This document shows, one piece after another, positions 26,114-35,403 of a stretch of 64,000 nucleotides of DNA. Numbering within the stretch: position 1 is the stretch's first letter; the number at the start of each line of letters is the position of its first letter. A model generated the notes under the pieces. It was given only the letters and a program-made list of their open reading frames with translations. It ran no database searches and was not told where the DNA came from. Where the stretch lies: assembly GCA_027076325.1 (NCBI GenBank), contig JALTJZ010000011.1, forward strand, positions 1-64,000. The letters run 5' to 3'. The DNA comes from Chromatiales bacterium (GTDB taxonomy: Bacteria; Pseudomonadota; Gammaproteobacteria; UBA6429; Thiohalophilaceae). The translations under genes were made by a program, and so were the position numbers.

Positions 26114-26190
26114 AGTCACGTAGCTCAGTTGGTTAGAGCACCACCTTGACATGGTGGGGGTCGGTGGTTCGAATCCACTCGTGACTACCA
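26114..26190 (+). tRNA. tRNA-Val (GAC)
   Basis: A 77-nt cloverleaf with acceptor AGTCACG/CGTGACT, anticodon stem CCACC/GGTGG, loop TTGACAT with GAC, T-loop TTCGAAT and encoded CCA. The D and anticodon arms match E. coli tRNA-Val(GAC) almost exactly. The unusual A-T first pair should be checked, but the fold is unambiguous. Confidence 0.95.
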
Positions 26191-26209
26191 AATTCCCTTA
26201 AAATACCAC

Positions 26210-28819
26210 TTACAGCTGCAATAAGCTGCGTATTTGATTTAACAAGGTTTGTGCATCGTACGGTTTCTGAAGCAAATTTTGTGTCAGGGCTTTGTCGGCC
26301 TCATTCGTATGTTCACCGCTGGAAAAACCACTCGCTAACTGAATTTTAATAGCCGGGTATTTTTCCTGCACGATGGCCGCAAGGGCATAACCATCCATAT
26401 CGGGCATAACAATGTCGGAAAAAAGTAAATCAATTTGTTCTGCTTCCATTATCTCTAATGCCTGGGCTGCACTTCTGGCGCTAAACACCTGATAGCCTTG
26501 CTGACGCAAGACTTCACAGGCCAGGTTAAGCAACGCAAGCTCATCGTCAACCACGAGTATTGCTTCTTTACCTTTTGTATAGCCATTGTCTTTAATTTTA
26601 TCACTATGATGGCTTGCCTCGCCCCCCTGATAACGCGGGAAATACAATGTAAACCGCGCACCTTGCCCGGGTATCGAATCCACACTGATAGCGCCGCCAC
26701 AACGATGAATAAATCCGTATACCTGACTCAAACCCAGGCCTGTACCTTTGTCACCTTTTGTTGAATAAAAAGGATCAAAAATCTTTTCTTTAGTAGCCTC
26801 GTCCATTCCACAACCGGTATCCAACAGACTAAGCCGGATATAATCGCCAGGTTCCAGTCCTAACCTTTCGGCATTAAGGCTGTTTAATTGTTCGTTACAG
26901 GTTTCAATAATTAACTTACCTGAATCTTTAATTGCATGCATTGCATTTATACACATATTCAGAAGAGCATCTTCCAACTCACTTTCATCGAGACACGCAG
27001 ACCATAAGTCCTTATCCAGATTAAATTCCAGATTAATACGTGCCGTTAAGGTTTTTTTCAGCATGTCCCGTTCATTCTGGAGCAATGTATTAATATTTAG
27101 TTTTTTAATGTCAGGCGACTTGTTTCTGGAAAAAAACAGTAATTTTTTTGTCAGTTTCGCACCACGTTCACTGGCGCGTATAATATATTCAACATAATTT
27201 TTTAGTTTAGAATTTTCACTGCACATATCCCTTACAAGTTCCGCATAACCCAGAACAATACCAAGCAGGTTATTAAAATCATGCGCGATACCACCTGTCA
27301 GTTTACCCAGTGCTTCCATTTTCTGGCTACGCCGTAACTGCTCTTCGCGTTCTTTAATTGTACTTAAATCTATACAGGAACCAATAAAACGCCGCCGTCC
27401 ATCGGCTGCCGCTGGTAACTCTGCGACATATAAACGCATTGGAAATGTTTCATTGTTTTTGCGTAATCCTGTTACTTCTCTGTCTGAACCAATAATTTTC
27501 GCATCGCCTGTTTCAAGATAATTTTTAATGTATTGATCGTGTGCTTTTGAAAAGAAAACGGGCATAAGTAAATTAACATTCTTTCCCAATACTTCATCCA
27601 CTGAGTAGCCAAATAATTTTTCTGCTGATTGGTTAAAACTGGAAATAATGCCATTTTCGTCAATCGTAATAACAGCATCAACCATAGACTGAAGAATTTC
27701 ACGCTGCTCATTTTCTTTGGCATGTAATTTTTCACGCATCTGATATTGTTCAGTTACATCATTAAAAACAAGTACCATCCCTAATATTTTATCGCCGTCA
27801 AGAATGGGGGCAGCAGAGTCTGCAATCTGGTATTCGGTACCATCTTTTGCTATTAAAGTTGTATGATTGCTTAAATACACCGTCTCGCCAGTTGCCAGAA
27901 CTTTTTCAACCGGATTCTCTATGGGCTCACGGGTGGAAGCATCAACAATAGGAAAGATTGTTTTTAATGGCTGTGTTAAAGCCTCACTACTTGCCCAACC
28001 TGTTAATTTTTCTGCAACCGGATTTACACGTGTTACATAACCCCGCTCATCGGTAGTAATAACTGCATCACCAATACTGTTAAGTGTTTGCGACAGGTAT
28101 TGCTTTTGCTGGTTGATTTGCATTATTTGCTCGTGCAATCTCCTGTGCATATTATTAATTGACAGAACAACCGTATCAAATTCATCATCACTACCCGGCT
28201 CTCTGTCCAGAGTTAATATTTTGGTATCTGCAAGCCCGTCATGGTGCTCAGAAAATTCAGATATTTTAGTAAGGTGCCGAGTAACCAGACGGGAAAAAAG
28301 AAAATAAATAAAGGTAGCAACCAATGCTGTTTTTAGTGCATTTGATAATAAAATAATCCAGAGCCGATTAAGCAACCGGCTATATACGCCTGCAAGAGAA
28401 GCCGTGACAACTAATTGTCCAATATTGATACTCTTATTATTATACAAATAGTTTAAATCAATTTTCAGCTCAATGTTTTCTGCTGACGAATCAGCTGGCG
28501 GAAGAGTACCACTTATTATGTTTTCTTTATTACTTGCAGTTATTTTTGTTACTTTTGCATAAACAATATCAGGTAATACGGTGATCCCATCAAGAATAAC
28601 CTGTAGCTGTTTCCGATCCGACACCCATACAGAATGGGTAATACTATCCTGATAGCTTGTTTTTACCTGTTCAAGTTTTTGGTTGATACCTTTAACATCA
28701 TATTGAAATTCTGTATATAACTGTATTGCCGTTATGATTAATGTAATGGCTGAGCTAAATAGAACTATATAAATAATTAGTTTTCGGGCTATATAACTTT
28801 TCATTATTTCAGCAGGCAT
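26210..28819 (-). CDS. Membrane hybrid sensor histidine kinase with two PAS domains
   Basis: A protein of about 869 residues. A membrane helix near the N-terminus, a periplasmic domain of about 110 residues and a second helix (ALVATFIYFLFSRL) are followed by a HAMP-like linker, two PAS domains (around GDAVITTDERGYVTRVNP and DAVITIDENGIISSFN), HisKA with GGIAHDFNNLLG, HATPase_c with DTGCGMDE and GTGLGLSQ, and a receiver with SDIVMPDMDGY. No DNA-binding or HPt part. ATG 28819 or 28804 may be the start; a TTG lies at 28825. It follows the solute-binding protein gene by 18 bases and likely senses through it. Confidence 0.85.
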   Translation of the reverse strand: MPAEIMKSYIARKLIIYIVLFSSAITLIITAIQLYTEFQYDVKGINQKLEQVKTSYQDSITHSVWVSDRKQLQVILDGITVLPDIVYAKVTKITASNKENIISGTLPPADSSAENIELKIDLNYLYNNKSINIGQLVVTASLAGVYSRLLNRLWIILLSNALKTALVATFIYFLFSRLVTRHLTKISEFSEHHDGLADTKILTLDREPGSDDEFDTVVLSINNMHRRLHEQIMQINQQKQYLSQTLNSIGDAVITTDERGYVTRVNPVAEKLTGWASSEALTQPLKTIFPIVDASTREPIENPVEKVLATGETVYLSNHTTLIAKDGTEYQIADSAAPILDGDKILGMVLVFNDVTEQYQMREKLHAKENEQREILQSMVDAVITIDENGIISSFNQSAEKLFGYSVDEVLGKNVNLLMPVFFSKAHDQYIKNYLETGDAKIIGSDREVTGLRKNNETFPMRLYVAELPAAADGRRRFIGSCIDLSTIKEREEQLRRSQKMEALGKLTGGIAHDFNNLLGIVLGYAELVRDMCSENSKLKNYVEYIIRASERGAKLTKKLLFFSRNKSPDIKKLNINTLLQNERDMLKKTLTARINLEFNLDKDLWSACLDESELEDALLNMCINAMHAIKDSGKLIIETCNEQLNSLNAERLGLEPGDYIRLSLLDTGCGMDEATKEKIFDPFYSTKGDKGTGLGLSQVYGFIHRCGGAISVDSIPGQGARFTLYFPRYQGGEASHHSDKIKDNGYTKGKEAILVVDDELALLNLACEVLRQQGYQVFSARSAAQALEIMEAEQIDLLFSDIVMPDMDGYALAAIVQEKYPAIKIQLASGFSSGEHTNEADKALTQNLLQKPYDAQTLLNQIRSLLQL

Positions 28820-28837
28820 GAACAATTAGTTGATTTT

Positions 28838-29581
28838 CTATTTTAATAATATATTTAAGGTTTGCTCATAAATTCGCTGATATGTTCCGTCTTTTTTCAT
28901 AGAACTTAGTGCTGAAGATAACCTCGGAATCAATTTTTTATGTTTTTTATTAAGATAAAGATATAATTGATAAGTGGCTATAGGTGGTTGCAAATACTGT
29001 ATTTTATTGTTATCTGCTTGCTGTCGCATCCACCAAACACCACTCCATAAATCGTACAATACAATATCAGTACGGTCATTATTGAGCAATTCAAATAATT
29101 GTTCTGAATCCTGAGTTTGTTCCAGAGATTTGTAATACCTTACTTTTTTTTCAAACAGCTTCCAGCCATTAATAAAAGCAACATTATAGGGCTTCAGGCT
29201 TTCCCAGTCTTTAACTTTAATATTTTTATTTTTTGCAAAGGCTACAAAATCAAAATCAATGATTTTCTCCGGCACCATAATCAGGTTTTTATATTTTTTC
29301 TCGATACCTTTAATTCTGGCTATATTGCCGTCATCCACGCCTGTGTTCGCATTAATTAAAGACCTTTCCGATGGCAGTAATACTGTTTCTGCTTTAATAC
29401 CAGTACGCTGAAACATATTTTTTACAATCAAATCATAAAAACCATTTTTCTCTGGAGTAACAAAAGGTTCGCTCCGACCAGAGGTAATAGTAAGAACTGT
29501 GTCCGCATAGGACAGGAGAGGAGTAAGCGTGCAAAATAACACTACAAAAAGAGCATTTTTTATTCGTTTCTCTGGCAACAT
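28838..29581 (-). CDS. Periplasmic solute-binding protein (family 3 type)
   Basis: A 247-residue exported protein: signal peptide NALFVVLFCTLTPLLSYA, then a type 3 periplasmic binding fold (TITSGRSEPFVTPEKNGFYDLI, VAFINGWKLFE, DIVLYDLWSGVWWMRQQ, and SSMKKDGTYQRIYEQ). No transporter gene accompanies it; the next gene in the same direction is the PAS hybrid kinase. Such pairs commonly act as ligand sensor and kinase. The ligand cannot be read from the sequence; aromatic residues (YDLWSGVWW) may line the site. Confidence 0.78.
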   Translation of the reverse strand: MLPEKRIKNALFVVLFCTLTPLLSYADTVLTITSGRSEPFVTPEKNGFYDLIVKNMFQRTGIKAETVLLPSERSLINANTGVDDGNIARIKGIEKKYKNLIMVPEKIIDFDFVAFAKNKNIKVKDWESLKPYNVAFINGWKLFEKKVRYYKSLEQTQDSEQLFELLNNDRTDIVLYDLWSGVWWMRQQADNNKIQYLQPPIATYQLYLYLNKKHKKLIPRLSSALSSMKKDGTYQRIYEQTLNILLK

Positions 29582-29705
29582 ATAAAATGTCCCGGTGATA
29601 GAAAAATAGCAAGGTATTAAAATTTAAATATTGCTATGAGTTTAGCCTTTTTTCTACCAATAATACGCTAATTAGTAAAAATAGCGCAAATATAACCCTA
29701 AAAAA

Positions 29706-30308
29706 TTAGCCCATGCGATCTAAATCAGCTAAAAATGATTTAAAAATAACCACCAGTGCAACACCGTATGCTTCAGCAGCACTATGCAGAGTGTTCTTTT
29801 CTGTTGTTGTATTTTGTGTGTAGTTAAAAACGTGAACCGCACCATTTTCCTGGCGTACTGTAAATTCCAGCTCAACTCGCACCGATTGTTTTTCTGGTTG
29901 AAGCATTCGTTCAAAGGCAAGCAACTGAACCACTATACTTAAATCTTTATCTGAACCAATTCTCTGCACTACTACATCTTGAGCAATATTACTCTGGCTT
30001 AAATAATCACTTAAAGCATGCTGTATTAATTTTGTTGGCGGCATTACCCAGTGGTGATAGTGATAGCGTTTTATTTGTAGTGGCAATTCCGCGCTGGCAT
30101 AAAGTAGCGCCCGTTCATTATAAAGACCATAAGCATAGACTTTATTAATCGCAATACGTTTATATTTTCTTGTGACTTTTTCAGCAGCGGAAACTTTTAA
30201 AGTATAAAAACGATCTTCAGGCACACTTGACGGGCTTCCAAAACAAGCCGTTAATAATAAACTTACCATAACCAGTAAGCTCAGCCTGATTTTTTTTATT
30301 GCTATCAC
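29706..30308 (-). CDS. PqiC-like ABC-transport auxiliary lipoprotein
   Basis: A 200-residue lipoprotein: signal sequence with lipobox LLLTAC (Cys22), then the PqiC/DUF330-type domain (DRFYTLKVS, LPLQIKRYHYHHWVMPPTKLIQHAL, LEFTVRQENG). These lipoproteins sit in the outer membrane and pair with MCE proteins in lipid transport. The following residues after Cys22 (FGSP) lack the Asp of inner-membrane retention, fitting outer-membrane sorting. Last gene of the seven-gene operon; overlaps mlaD by 4 bases. Confidence 0.82.
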   Translation of the reverse strand: MIAIKKIRLSLLVMVSLLLTACFGSPSSVPEDRFYTLKVSAAEKVTRKYKRIAINKVYAYGLYNERALLYASAELPLQIKRYHYHHWVMPPTKLIQHALSDYLSQSNIAQDVVVQRIGSDKDLSIVVQLLAFERMLQPEKQSVRVELEFTVRQENGAVHVFNYTQNTTTEKNTLHSAAEAYGVALVVIFKSFLADLDRMG

Positions 30309-31231
30309 TTCACTTCATCCTTAACCGGTTTACCATTTAACAATACACCTGGGTTACTGCGTATCTGGTGGGAAAACTCACTGATATTGCGACTGGAAAT
30401 ATCAAGGTTATACATAATTGTTTCCATATTATGGGAAACACTATTAAGCGCTTTGCGTAAATCCAGTACAGACTGCCGAATATCATTACTGTTATTGGCC
30501 AGTAATTGATTGGAATTGCTAACCAGCCCCTGCAACTGCTCTGTAATATTATTTAAACGCGAAGACAGGTTGACCAGATTTTCTGTGATCATATCGGTAT
30601 TGCTGATGGTATTATTCAGACGTGAGCTGTTCTCTGCTGTTAACAAGTTAGCCAGACGTTGGGACACCGTATTTAATGAAGCAACCAGTTCTCTTGAGTC
30701 ACCCACAATTTCTGGAATATGGTTTCCAAAGCCATCAACCTGTTTGTTTATATTTTTAAGTAACGGGATAAGGCCATCTTTACTCAGGTTTGAAAACTCA
30801 CCCCCCATTGAACTCAGTACTGCCATCATATCGAGTGATGGACGACTAGCCAGTATACCTTCCGGCGCCAGTACATCCGAAGCTATTCCCTCTGAAATAT
30901 CAATTTGTGCTTCGGCCAGTAAACCGGGGGACACCACCCGAACAAAAGAATCCGTTGGAACAGGCCAGCCAGACTTGACCGATAATTTTAATTTGTACCT
31001 TGTTTTGCCATTTTTTCGTAAGGGTGTAATGTCAACCAACTGCCCCACTATAAAACCACCATAAGTCACGGTTGTTCCCTGGCGAATACCGGATACATTA
31101 TTATAAAAGGTATAATAAAAGTCGGCATCGCTGCCTCGGCCGGTTATTTTCAATAAGGAAAAAACCAGCAACACTAACATTGCCAGTGTAAAACACCCTA
31201 CATAAAAATAATTAATATTGTCGCGTTTCAT
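30305..31231 (-). CDS. MCE-domain substrate-binding protein (MlaD-like)
   Basis: A 308-residue protein anchored by one N-terminal helix (YFYVGCFTLAMLVLLVFSLL). An MCE domain follows (FYNNVSGIRQGTTVTYGGFIVGQLVDI, in two stretches, to about residue 130), then a long helical region with HAMP-like heptads to the end. MlaD-type proteins form hexameric rings that bind lipids in the periplasm next to an MlaE-MlaF complex. The tail is longer than in E. coli MlaD (183 residues) and may form a needle or tube. Confidence 0.85.
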   Translation of the reverse strand: MKRDNINYFYVGCFTLAMLVLLVFSLLKITGRGSDADFYYTFYNNVSGIRQGTTVTYGGFIVGQLVDITPLRKNGKTRYKLKLSVKSGWPVPTDSFVRVVSPGLLAEAQIDISEGIASDVLAPEGILASRPSLDMMAVLSSMGGEFSNLSKDGLIPLLKNINKQVDGFGNHIPEIVGDSRELVASLNTVSQRLANLLTAENSSRLNNTISNTDMITENLVNLSSRLNNITEQLQGLVSNSNQLLANNSNDIRQSVLDLRKALNSVSHNMETIMYNLDISSRNISEFSHQIRSNPGVLLNGKPVKDEVK

Positions 31232-31252
31232 AATTTGTTTTTAACTGTACCT

Positions 31253-32056
31253 TTAATGTATAGGTGACTTTCGTGTTAAACGTTTTAGATACTCGTCTGC
31301 ATCAATGTCTTCGTTGCGTGCCTGTCGGTGTAATAAACTTTGAATGCGTTTGTTCGATGAATTTTTAACTTCGTCAACACTGCCGGTCATTAATATCCTG
31401 CCCTGATCCAGTACGGTTATTCTGTCTGCAATTTTATAGGCACTTTCCAGTTCATGGGTTACCACCACAATGGTCATACGCATGGCATCTCTTAATGTTA
31501 AAATAAGTTCGTCCAGCTCAACGGCAGCAACCGGATCTAACCCGGCAGACGGTTCATCAAAAAAGAGTAACTTGGGATCCATCACTATAGCGCGTGCAAG
31601 TGCTGCACGTTTGATCATACCACCCGATAATTCTGCGGGTTTTAAATCTTCAAAACCGGCCAGATTTACGACTTCCAGTTTCATTCGACTCATAATATTA
31701 ATTGTGGATTCGTCCAGCTTTGTATGCTCACGCAATGGTAAACGGACATTTTCGCCCACCGTTAAGGAATTAAACAATGCCCCCCCCTGAAAAGCCACCC
31801 CCATGTTCTTACGCATGGTATGCATTTCAGATTCATTCATTTGTAAAATATCTTTACCCAGTAACTGAACTTTTCCTGATGTGGCTTTCTTTAAACCTAA
31901 CAGGCTTCTTAAAAAAGTACTTTTACCGGAACCGCTGCCGCCCATAATCACTAAAATTTCTCCGCGTGGGACTTCAAGTGAAATATTTTTTAATATTTCA
32001 CGCTCACCATAATGGCTAACCAGGTTTTCTACTTGTATTGCGGGCATTTTTTCCAT
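31253..32056 (-). CDS. ABC transporter ATPase (MlaF-like)
   Basis: A 267-residue ATPase of the Mla/Ttg2 type. Walker A MGGSGSGKST, Q-loop VAFQGGALFNSLTV, signature LSGGMIKRAALARA (MlaF-type LSGGM), Walker B LLFFDEPSAGLDPVA and the switch histidine in VVVTHE are all present. It energises lipid movement through MlaE. It starts 2 bases after mlaE; a second ATG three codons in may be used instead. Confidence 0.88.
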   Translation of the reverse strand: MEKMPAIQVENLVSHYGEREILKNISLEVPRGEILVIMGGSGSGKSTFLRSLLGLKKATSGKVQLLGKDILQMNESEMHTMRKNMGVAFQGGALFNSLTVGENVRLPLREHTKLDESTINIMSRMKLEVVNLAGFEDLKPAELSGGMIKRAALARAIVMDPKLLFFDEPSAGLDPVAAVELDELILTLRDAMRMTIVVVTHELESAYKIADRITVLDQGRILMTGSVDEVKNSSNKRIQSLLHRQARNEDIDADEYLKRLTRKSPIH

Positions 32057-32058
32057 AT

Positions 32059-32856
32059 CTATCGATTTAAAAAGTAAGTGAAAATCATATCAGCTAAAAC
32101 AATCAGGCTAATCGACATAACAACGGAGCGAGTCGTTGCTTTACCAACACCTTCTGCACCACCGGATACTTGAAAACCATTGCTTAAGCTGACCAGCGCA
32201 ATAATAGCGGCAAACACAACGCTTTTAATCAGCCCCTGACTGATGTCATCAATAGTAAGAATTTCAAAACTGCGTTCGGCATAGGCAGAAAAGCTAATAT
32301 TGAGATCGATATACGAATAGACTGCACCGCCCAATAAGCCCATAAAGTCACCCAGGATAACCAGTAATGGCAACATAATTAGCATTGCAATTAAAATAGG
32401 CGAGGCAAGGTAGCGCACCGGATTAATCCCCATGACTTGCAGTGCATCAATTTCCTGTGACTCGTTCATTGTGCCAATCCGTGCCGCAATGGAGGAGCCA
32501 GATCGCCCTGCCACTAAAATACCTATAATCAGTGGTGAAAACTCACGTGTTACCGATAATGCAATACCTAAAATAACCTGCGACTGTGCACCAAATGTTT
32601 TCAGTGTTTCAATACCCTGAATCGCCAGCATAATACCAATGGCAAAGCACAGTACGGCCGAGATAGCCACTGCATCGACACCAATTTTTTTTGCTTCATT
32701 AACAACGGCGCTAAAACGAATTGCCTGGTTGCGACGCTTACCCATAACAAGCCAGTAAATACTTTCAAAGAACAATGCCGTTACATAACCACATTCTTCA
32801 ATGCTGCTGACTGTTTTTCGACCCAATGATTCTATGTTGTGTGTAATTGATGGCAT
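32059..32856 (-). CDS. ABC transporter permease (MlaE-like)
   Basis: A 265-residue MlaE-type permease with an amphipathic N-terminus and about five membrane helices. The family hallmark is intact: REFSPLIIGILVAGRSGSSIAARIGTMNESQEIDALQVMG, spread over two loops, and the C-terminal GGAEGVGKATTRSVV. Inner-membrane core of the lipid transporter. It begins 6 bases after the STAS gene, which argues for stoichiometric expression. Confidence 0.9.
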   Translation of the reverse strand: MPSITHNIESLGRKTVSSIEECGYVTALFFESIYWLVMGKRRNQAIRFSAVVNEAKKIGVDAVAISAVLCFAIGIMLAIQGIETLKTFGAQSQVILGIALSVTREFSPLIIGILVAGRSGSSIAARIGTMNESQEIDALQVMGINPVRYLASPILIAMLIMLPLLVILGDFMGLLGGAVYSYIDLNISFSAYAERSFEILTIDDISQGLIKSVVFAAIIALVSLSNGFQVSGGAEGVGKATTRSVVMSISLIVLADMIFTYFLNR

Positions 32857-32862
32857 GTGCTT

Positions 32863-33189
32863 TTAGTTCTTAGTGGCATCATTAACAGTTGGGTGAATAG
32901 TAAAAACTTTGTCCAGACGCGCCAGTTTAATAACCTGCATTGCCGCTTCACTTACGGCTGCCAGAGAAAAAGCCAGTTTATTTTTCTTTGCCATTTGCAA
33001 ACCTTCTACCAGGCTTGCAATACCGGAGCTGTCAATATATTCCACTCTGGACAGGTCAACAATAACCGGCCTGGACTCCGATAATTGCGCTAATATTTCC
33101 ATACGCGCATCTGCCGAACAATATAAATCAATCTCACCGGCTAAATAGATAACGCTAAAGTCACCCTCTGTTTTGGTTATACACTCCAT
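32863..33189 (-). CDS. STAS-domain protein (anti-sigma antagonist type; possible MlaB counterpart)
   Basis: A 108-residue single STAS domain: GDFSVIYLAGEIDLYC, then VIVDLSRVEYIDSSGIASLVEG. The DSSG motif has the serine phosphorylated in SpoIIAA/RsbV proteins. It stands between an RsbW-like kinase gene and mlaE, with gaps of 14 and 6 bases. In E. coli the STAS protein MlaB binds MlaF and is needed for transport. This one could therefore be both a kinase target and the transporter subunit; that double role is inference. Confidence 0.85.
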   Translation of the reverse strand: MECITKTEGDFSVIYLAGEIDLYCSADARMEILAQLSESRPVIVDLSRVEYIDSSGIASLVEGLQMAKKNKLAFSLAAVSEAAMQVIKLARLDKVFTIHPTVNDATKN

Positions 33190-33203
33190 TTTCCCTTTCT
33201 CTC

Positions 33204-33635
33204 TTATATTTTTTTTGTCAGTATCAACCGATTACCCAACTGCGTATCTTCATTGATATTCTCAAATACCACACTGTCCATTATCTGCTGAATAAAGTTT
33301 AAACCTAAGCCACCCGGCCGAACCTCAGCTAAGTCTTTTGGCTTTATGTTCTTTATATCGACCGCCGGGGCAAAATCTATAAGCTCAAATCGCCATTTTT
33401 CACTATTTTTTTCTAATATTATTAGTATCTTGCCATCACTTCCGCCTACACCTGCACCAAAATAAGCATGCTGAATAATGTTCATGCAGGCCTCATTCAA
33501 TGCGATAACCATTTCATCGGCTGTTGGTTTGGGTACGTCATGTTGTGAAAAAATCTGCCGTAAATTATTGCGAATAGCCTGCAGGTTAATTGCATTGGCT
33601 TCAAATTCAAGTTGTGAAATAACACTAAAAGACAC
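33204..33635 (-). CDS. RsbW/SpoIIAB-like ATP-binding anti-sigma-type kinase
   Basis: A 143-residue GHKL ATPase without a dimerisation domain. N-box EMVIALNEACMNIIQHAY, G1 box LIDFAPAVDI and G2 box RPGGLGLNFIQQIMD are present. Such serine kinases phosphorylate a STAS partner and bind it or a sigma factor in turn. The gene is 13 bases after the phosphatase gene and 14 before the STAS gene. No sigma factor is nearby, so its alternative partner is unknown; the transporter ATPase or STAS protein are candidates. Confidence 0.85.
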   Translation of the reverse strand: MSFSVISQLEFEANAINLQAIRNNLRQIFSQHDVPKPTADEMVIALNEACMNIIQHAYFGAGVGGSDGKILIILEKNSEKWRFELIDFAPAVDIKNIKPKDLAEVRPGGLGLNFIQQIMDSVVFENINEDTQLGNRLILTKKI

Positions 33636-33648
33636 AGCTAGCTTCTCT

Positions 33649-35334
33649 TTATTCTAAAATTAACAAGGTCATATCATCGCGTTGGCCTTTACTGCTTTGC
33701 GATAAGTGCTGAATAATGGTATCCAACCGCTTTTGCACCGGCATATTGTCCAGATTGGCAATTAACGATACCAGTCCCATCACCCCCAGTTCCTCGTCAT
33801 TGGGGGTATAACCTTCCGTTATGCCGTCGGAGTAAATATATAAATGGCCTTGCTGTAAATTAATCGAAATTTCATCGTAGTCCATGTCAGGTACAATACC
33901 CAATGGCGGCGTGTCGGCAGCAAGTAACCGTATTTTCTTTTCGGTTGCTTTCGGATTAAATAAAACAGGCGGGGGATTACCGGCATTGACCAGCACGACA
34001 GTGCCATCTTCAGGGTTATAAATACCCGCGACCATGGTGACAAACATACCTCGAATGCTGGTTTCGCAAATTTCCCGATTAATGGTTTTTAATAACTCGG
34101 CCGGTGAGTGATTTTTTTTACCCAGGCAACGAAACAGGCTACTGGTTTTTGCCATCAACAAGGCGGCATGCATTCCCTTACCAGACACATCACCGAGATT
34201 AAACATCACCCGGCCATCGTCCAACTTGAAAAAATCATAAAAATCACCCGACAGTTCTTTTGCAGACACATTAACGCCATGTACAGGTGTATCGTTGTTA
34301 TCAAGTGGCAATAAGCTTGCCTGAATTTCGCGTGCTAATTCCAGTTCGTTATTAAGTGCGGCAGCCAGGGCGTCACGTTCGCGCAGGGTTTTTTCCAGCC
34401 GCCAGGTGAGTTCCTGATAGCTGGTGTTTTCCTCGGCCAGACGCACATTGGCATCACGCATGACCTGTTCAAACTCAACTTGCCGGTCTATTTTTAAGCC
34501 TAGACTGATCGCTGCATCGGTAACAAATGCGGGCAAGGCTTCACAAATATCCTTGACCTGTTGTTCATCGATACCAATCACCTGTGTTGTTCGAGAAACA
34601 GCAGCACTTAAAGCCTGCGATGGATTATTGGTTATAAATACACTGTTTATCCAGTCGGCTGCCTGTAATATAGCCGATAGCGGACCTTGCTTACTGTCGG
34701 AATAAATATGTGCATGGTGCCCGCCAATTGCTATCCCTAATGATTCCGGCAGTTCCCAGAAATCCGTGAGTTTTTTTCCTATTTCTGTATGGGTAACAGA
34801 AAAAATAGCCTGTTCCTGCTGTAAGCGTTCACTCGGTGATAAGCAGCGCAGCTTTTTCCATTCACCGGTTTGCTCTGGATGAAGATAAAATAAAATAAGC
34901 AGGCCAAAATCCTGCAATAAACCGGCAGTAAAGCATTCATCTGCATCCTGTTTAACCAACGCTGCAAGCTGCCTTGCAACAATGGCACGGCGTAAGGAAT
35001 CTTCCCAGAAAACTTCGGCATCAAAACCGGGAATGGCTTCTTTATTTATTGCATCGTGTATCGAAATGCATAGCACCAGATTACGCAGGGCACGCAAGCC
35101 AAGTACGGCGACTGCATTGCTAATTGATGTTACTTCACGGGAAATACCATACAAAGGGGAGTTGGCTACGCGCAATAGTTCAGCCGTAAGCGCCGGGTTG
35201 GTCTCGGCAATATCGGAAATCTCGCTACTGGTGACTTCTTCACGCGCACAGGCACGAATAATTTGCAGCGCAGCTTGAGGTGGCGCAGGCAAATCGGTGG
35301 GTTTTATCAATTCTAACTGAGTTACCAGTGTCAT
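33649..35334 (-). CDS. HDOD domain-PP2C (SpoIIE) phosphatase
   Basis: A 561-residue protein. N-terminal HDOD domain (about 10-210: LPAPPQAALQIIRACA, LLRVANSPLYG, AVLGLRALRNLVL), a helical coiled linker (about 280-330, ERDALAAALNNELELAREIQ), and a C-terminal PP2C/SpoIIE domain with metal aspartates in LSGDFYDFF and GDVSGKGMHAAL. It should dephosphorylate the STAS protein and so oppose the kinase. HDOD is a signal-input fold in regulators. First gene of the seven-gene operon; divergent from the patatin gene over 69 bases. Confidence 0.87.
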   Translation of the reverse strand: MTLVTQLELIKPTDLPAPPQAALQIIRACAREEVTSSEISDIAETNPALTAELLRVANSPLYGISREVTSISNAVAVLGLRALRNLVLCISIHDAINKEAIPGFDAEVFWEDSLRRAIVARQLAALVKQDADECFTAGLLQDFGLLILFYLHPEQTGEWKKLRCLSPSERLQQEQAIFSVTHTEIGKKLTDFWELPESLGIAIGGHHAHIYSDSKQGPLSAILQAADWINSVFITNNPSQALSAAVSRTTQVIGIDEQQVKDICEALPAFVTDAAISLGLKIDRQVEFEQVMRDANVRLAEENTSYQELTWRLEKTLRERDALAAALNNELELAREIQASLLPLDNNDTPVHGVNVSAKELSGDFYDFFKLDDGRVMFNLGDVSGKGMHAALLMAKTSSLFRCLGKKNHSPAELLKTINREICETSIRGMFVTMVAGIYNPEDGTVVLVNAGNPPPVLFNPKATEKKIRLLAADTPPLGIVPDMDYDEISINLQQGHLYIYSDGITEGYTPNDEELGVMGLVSLIANLDNMPVQKRLDTIIQHLSQSSKGQRDDMTLLILE

Positions 35335-35403
35335 AACTCACTGTATCGGCAGCTAAACAGATTATTAAAGAGCTTAAAATAAATTTTAGGCTAATATTAG
35401 AAC

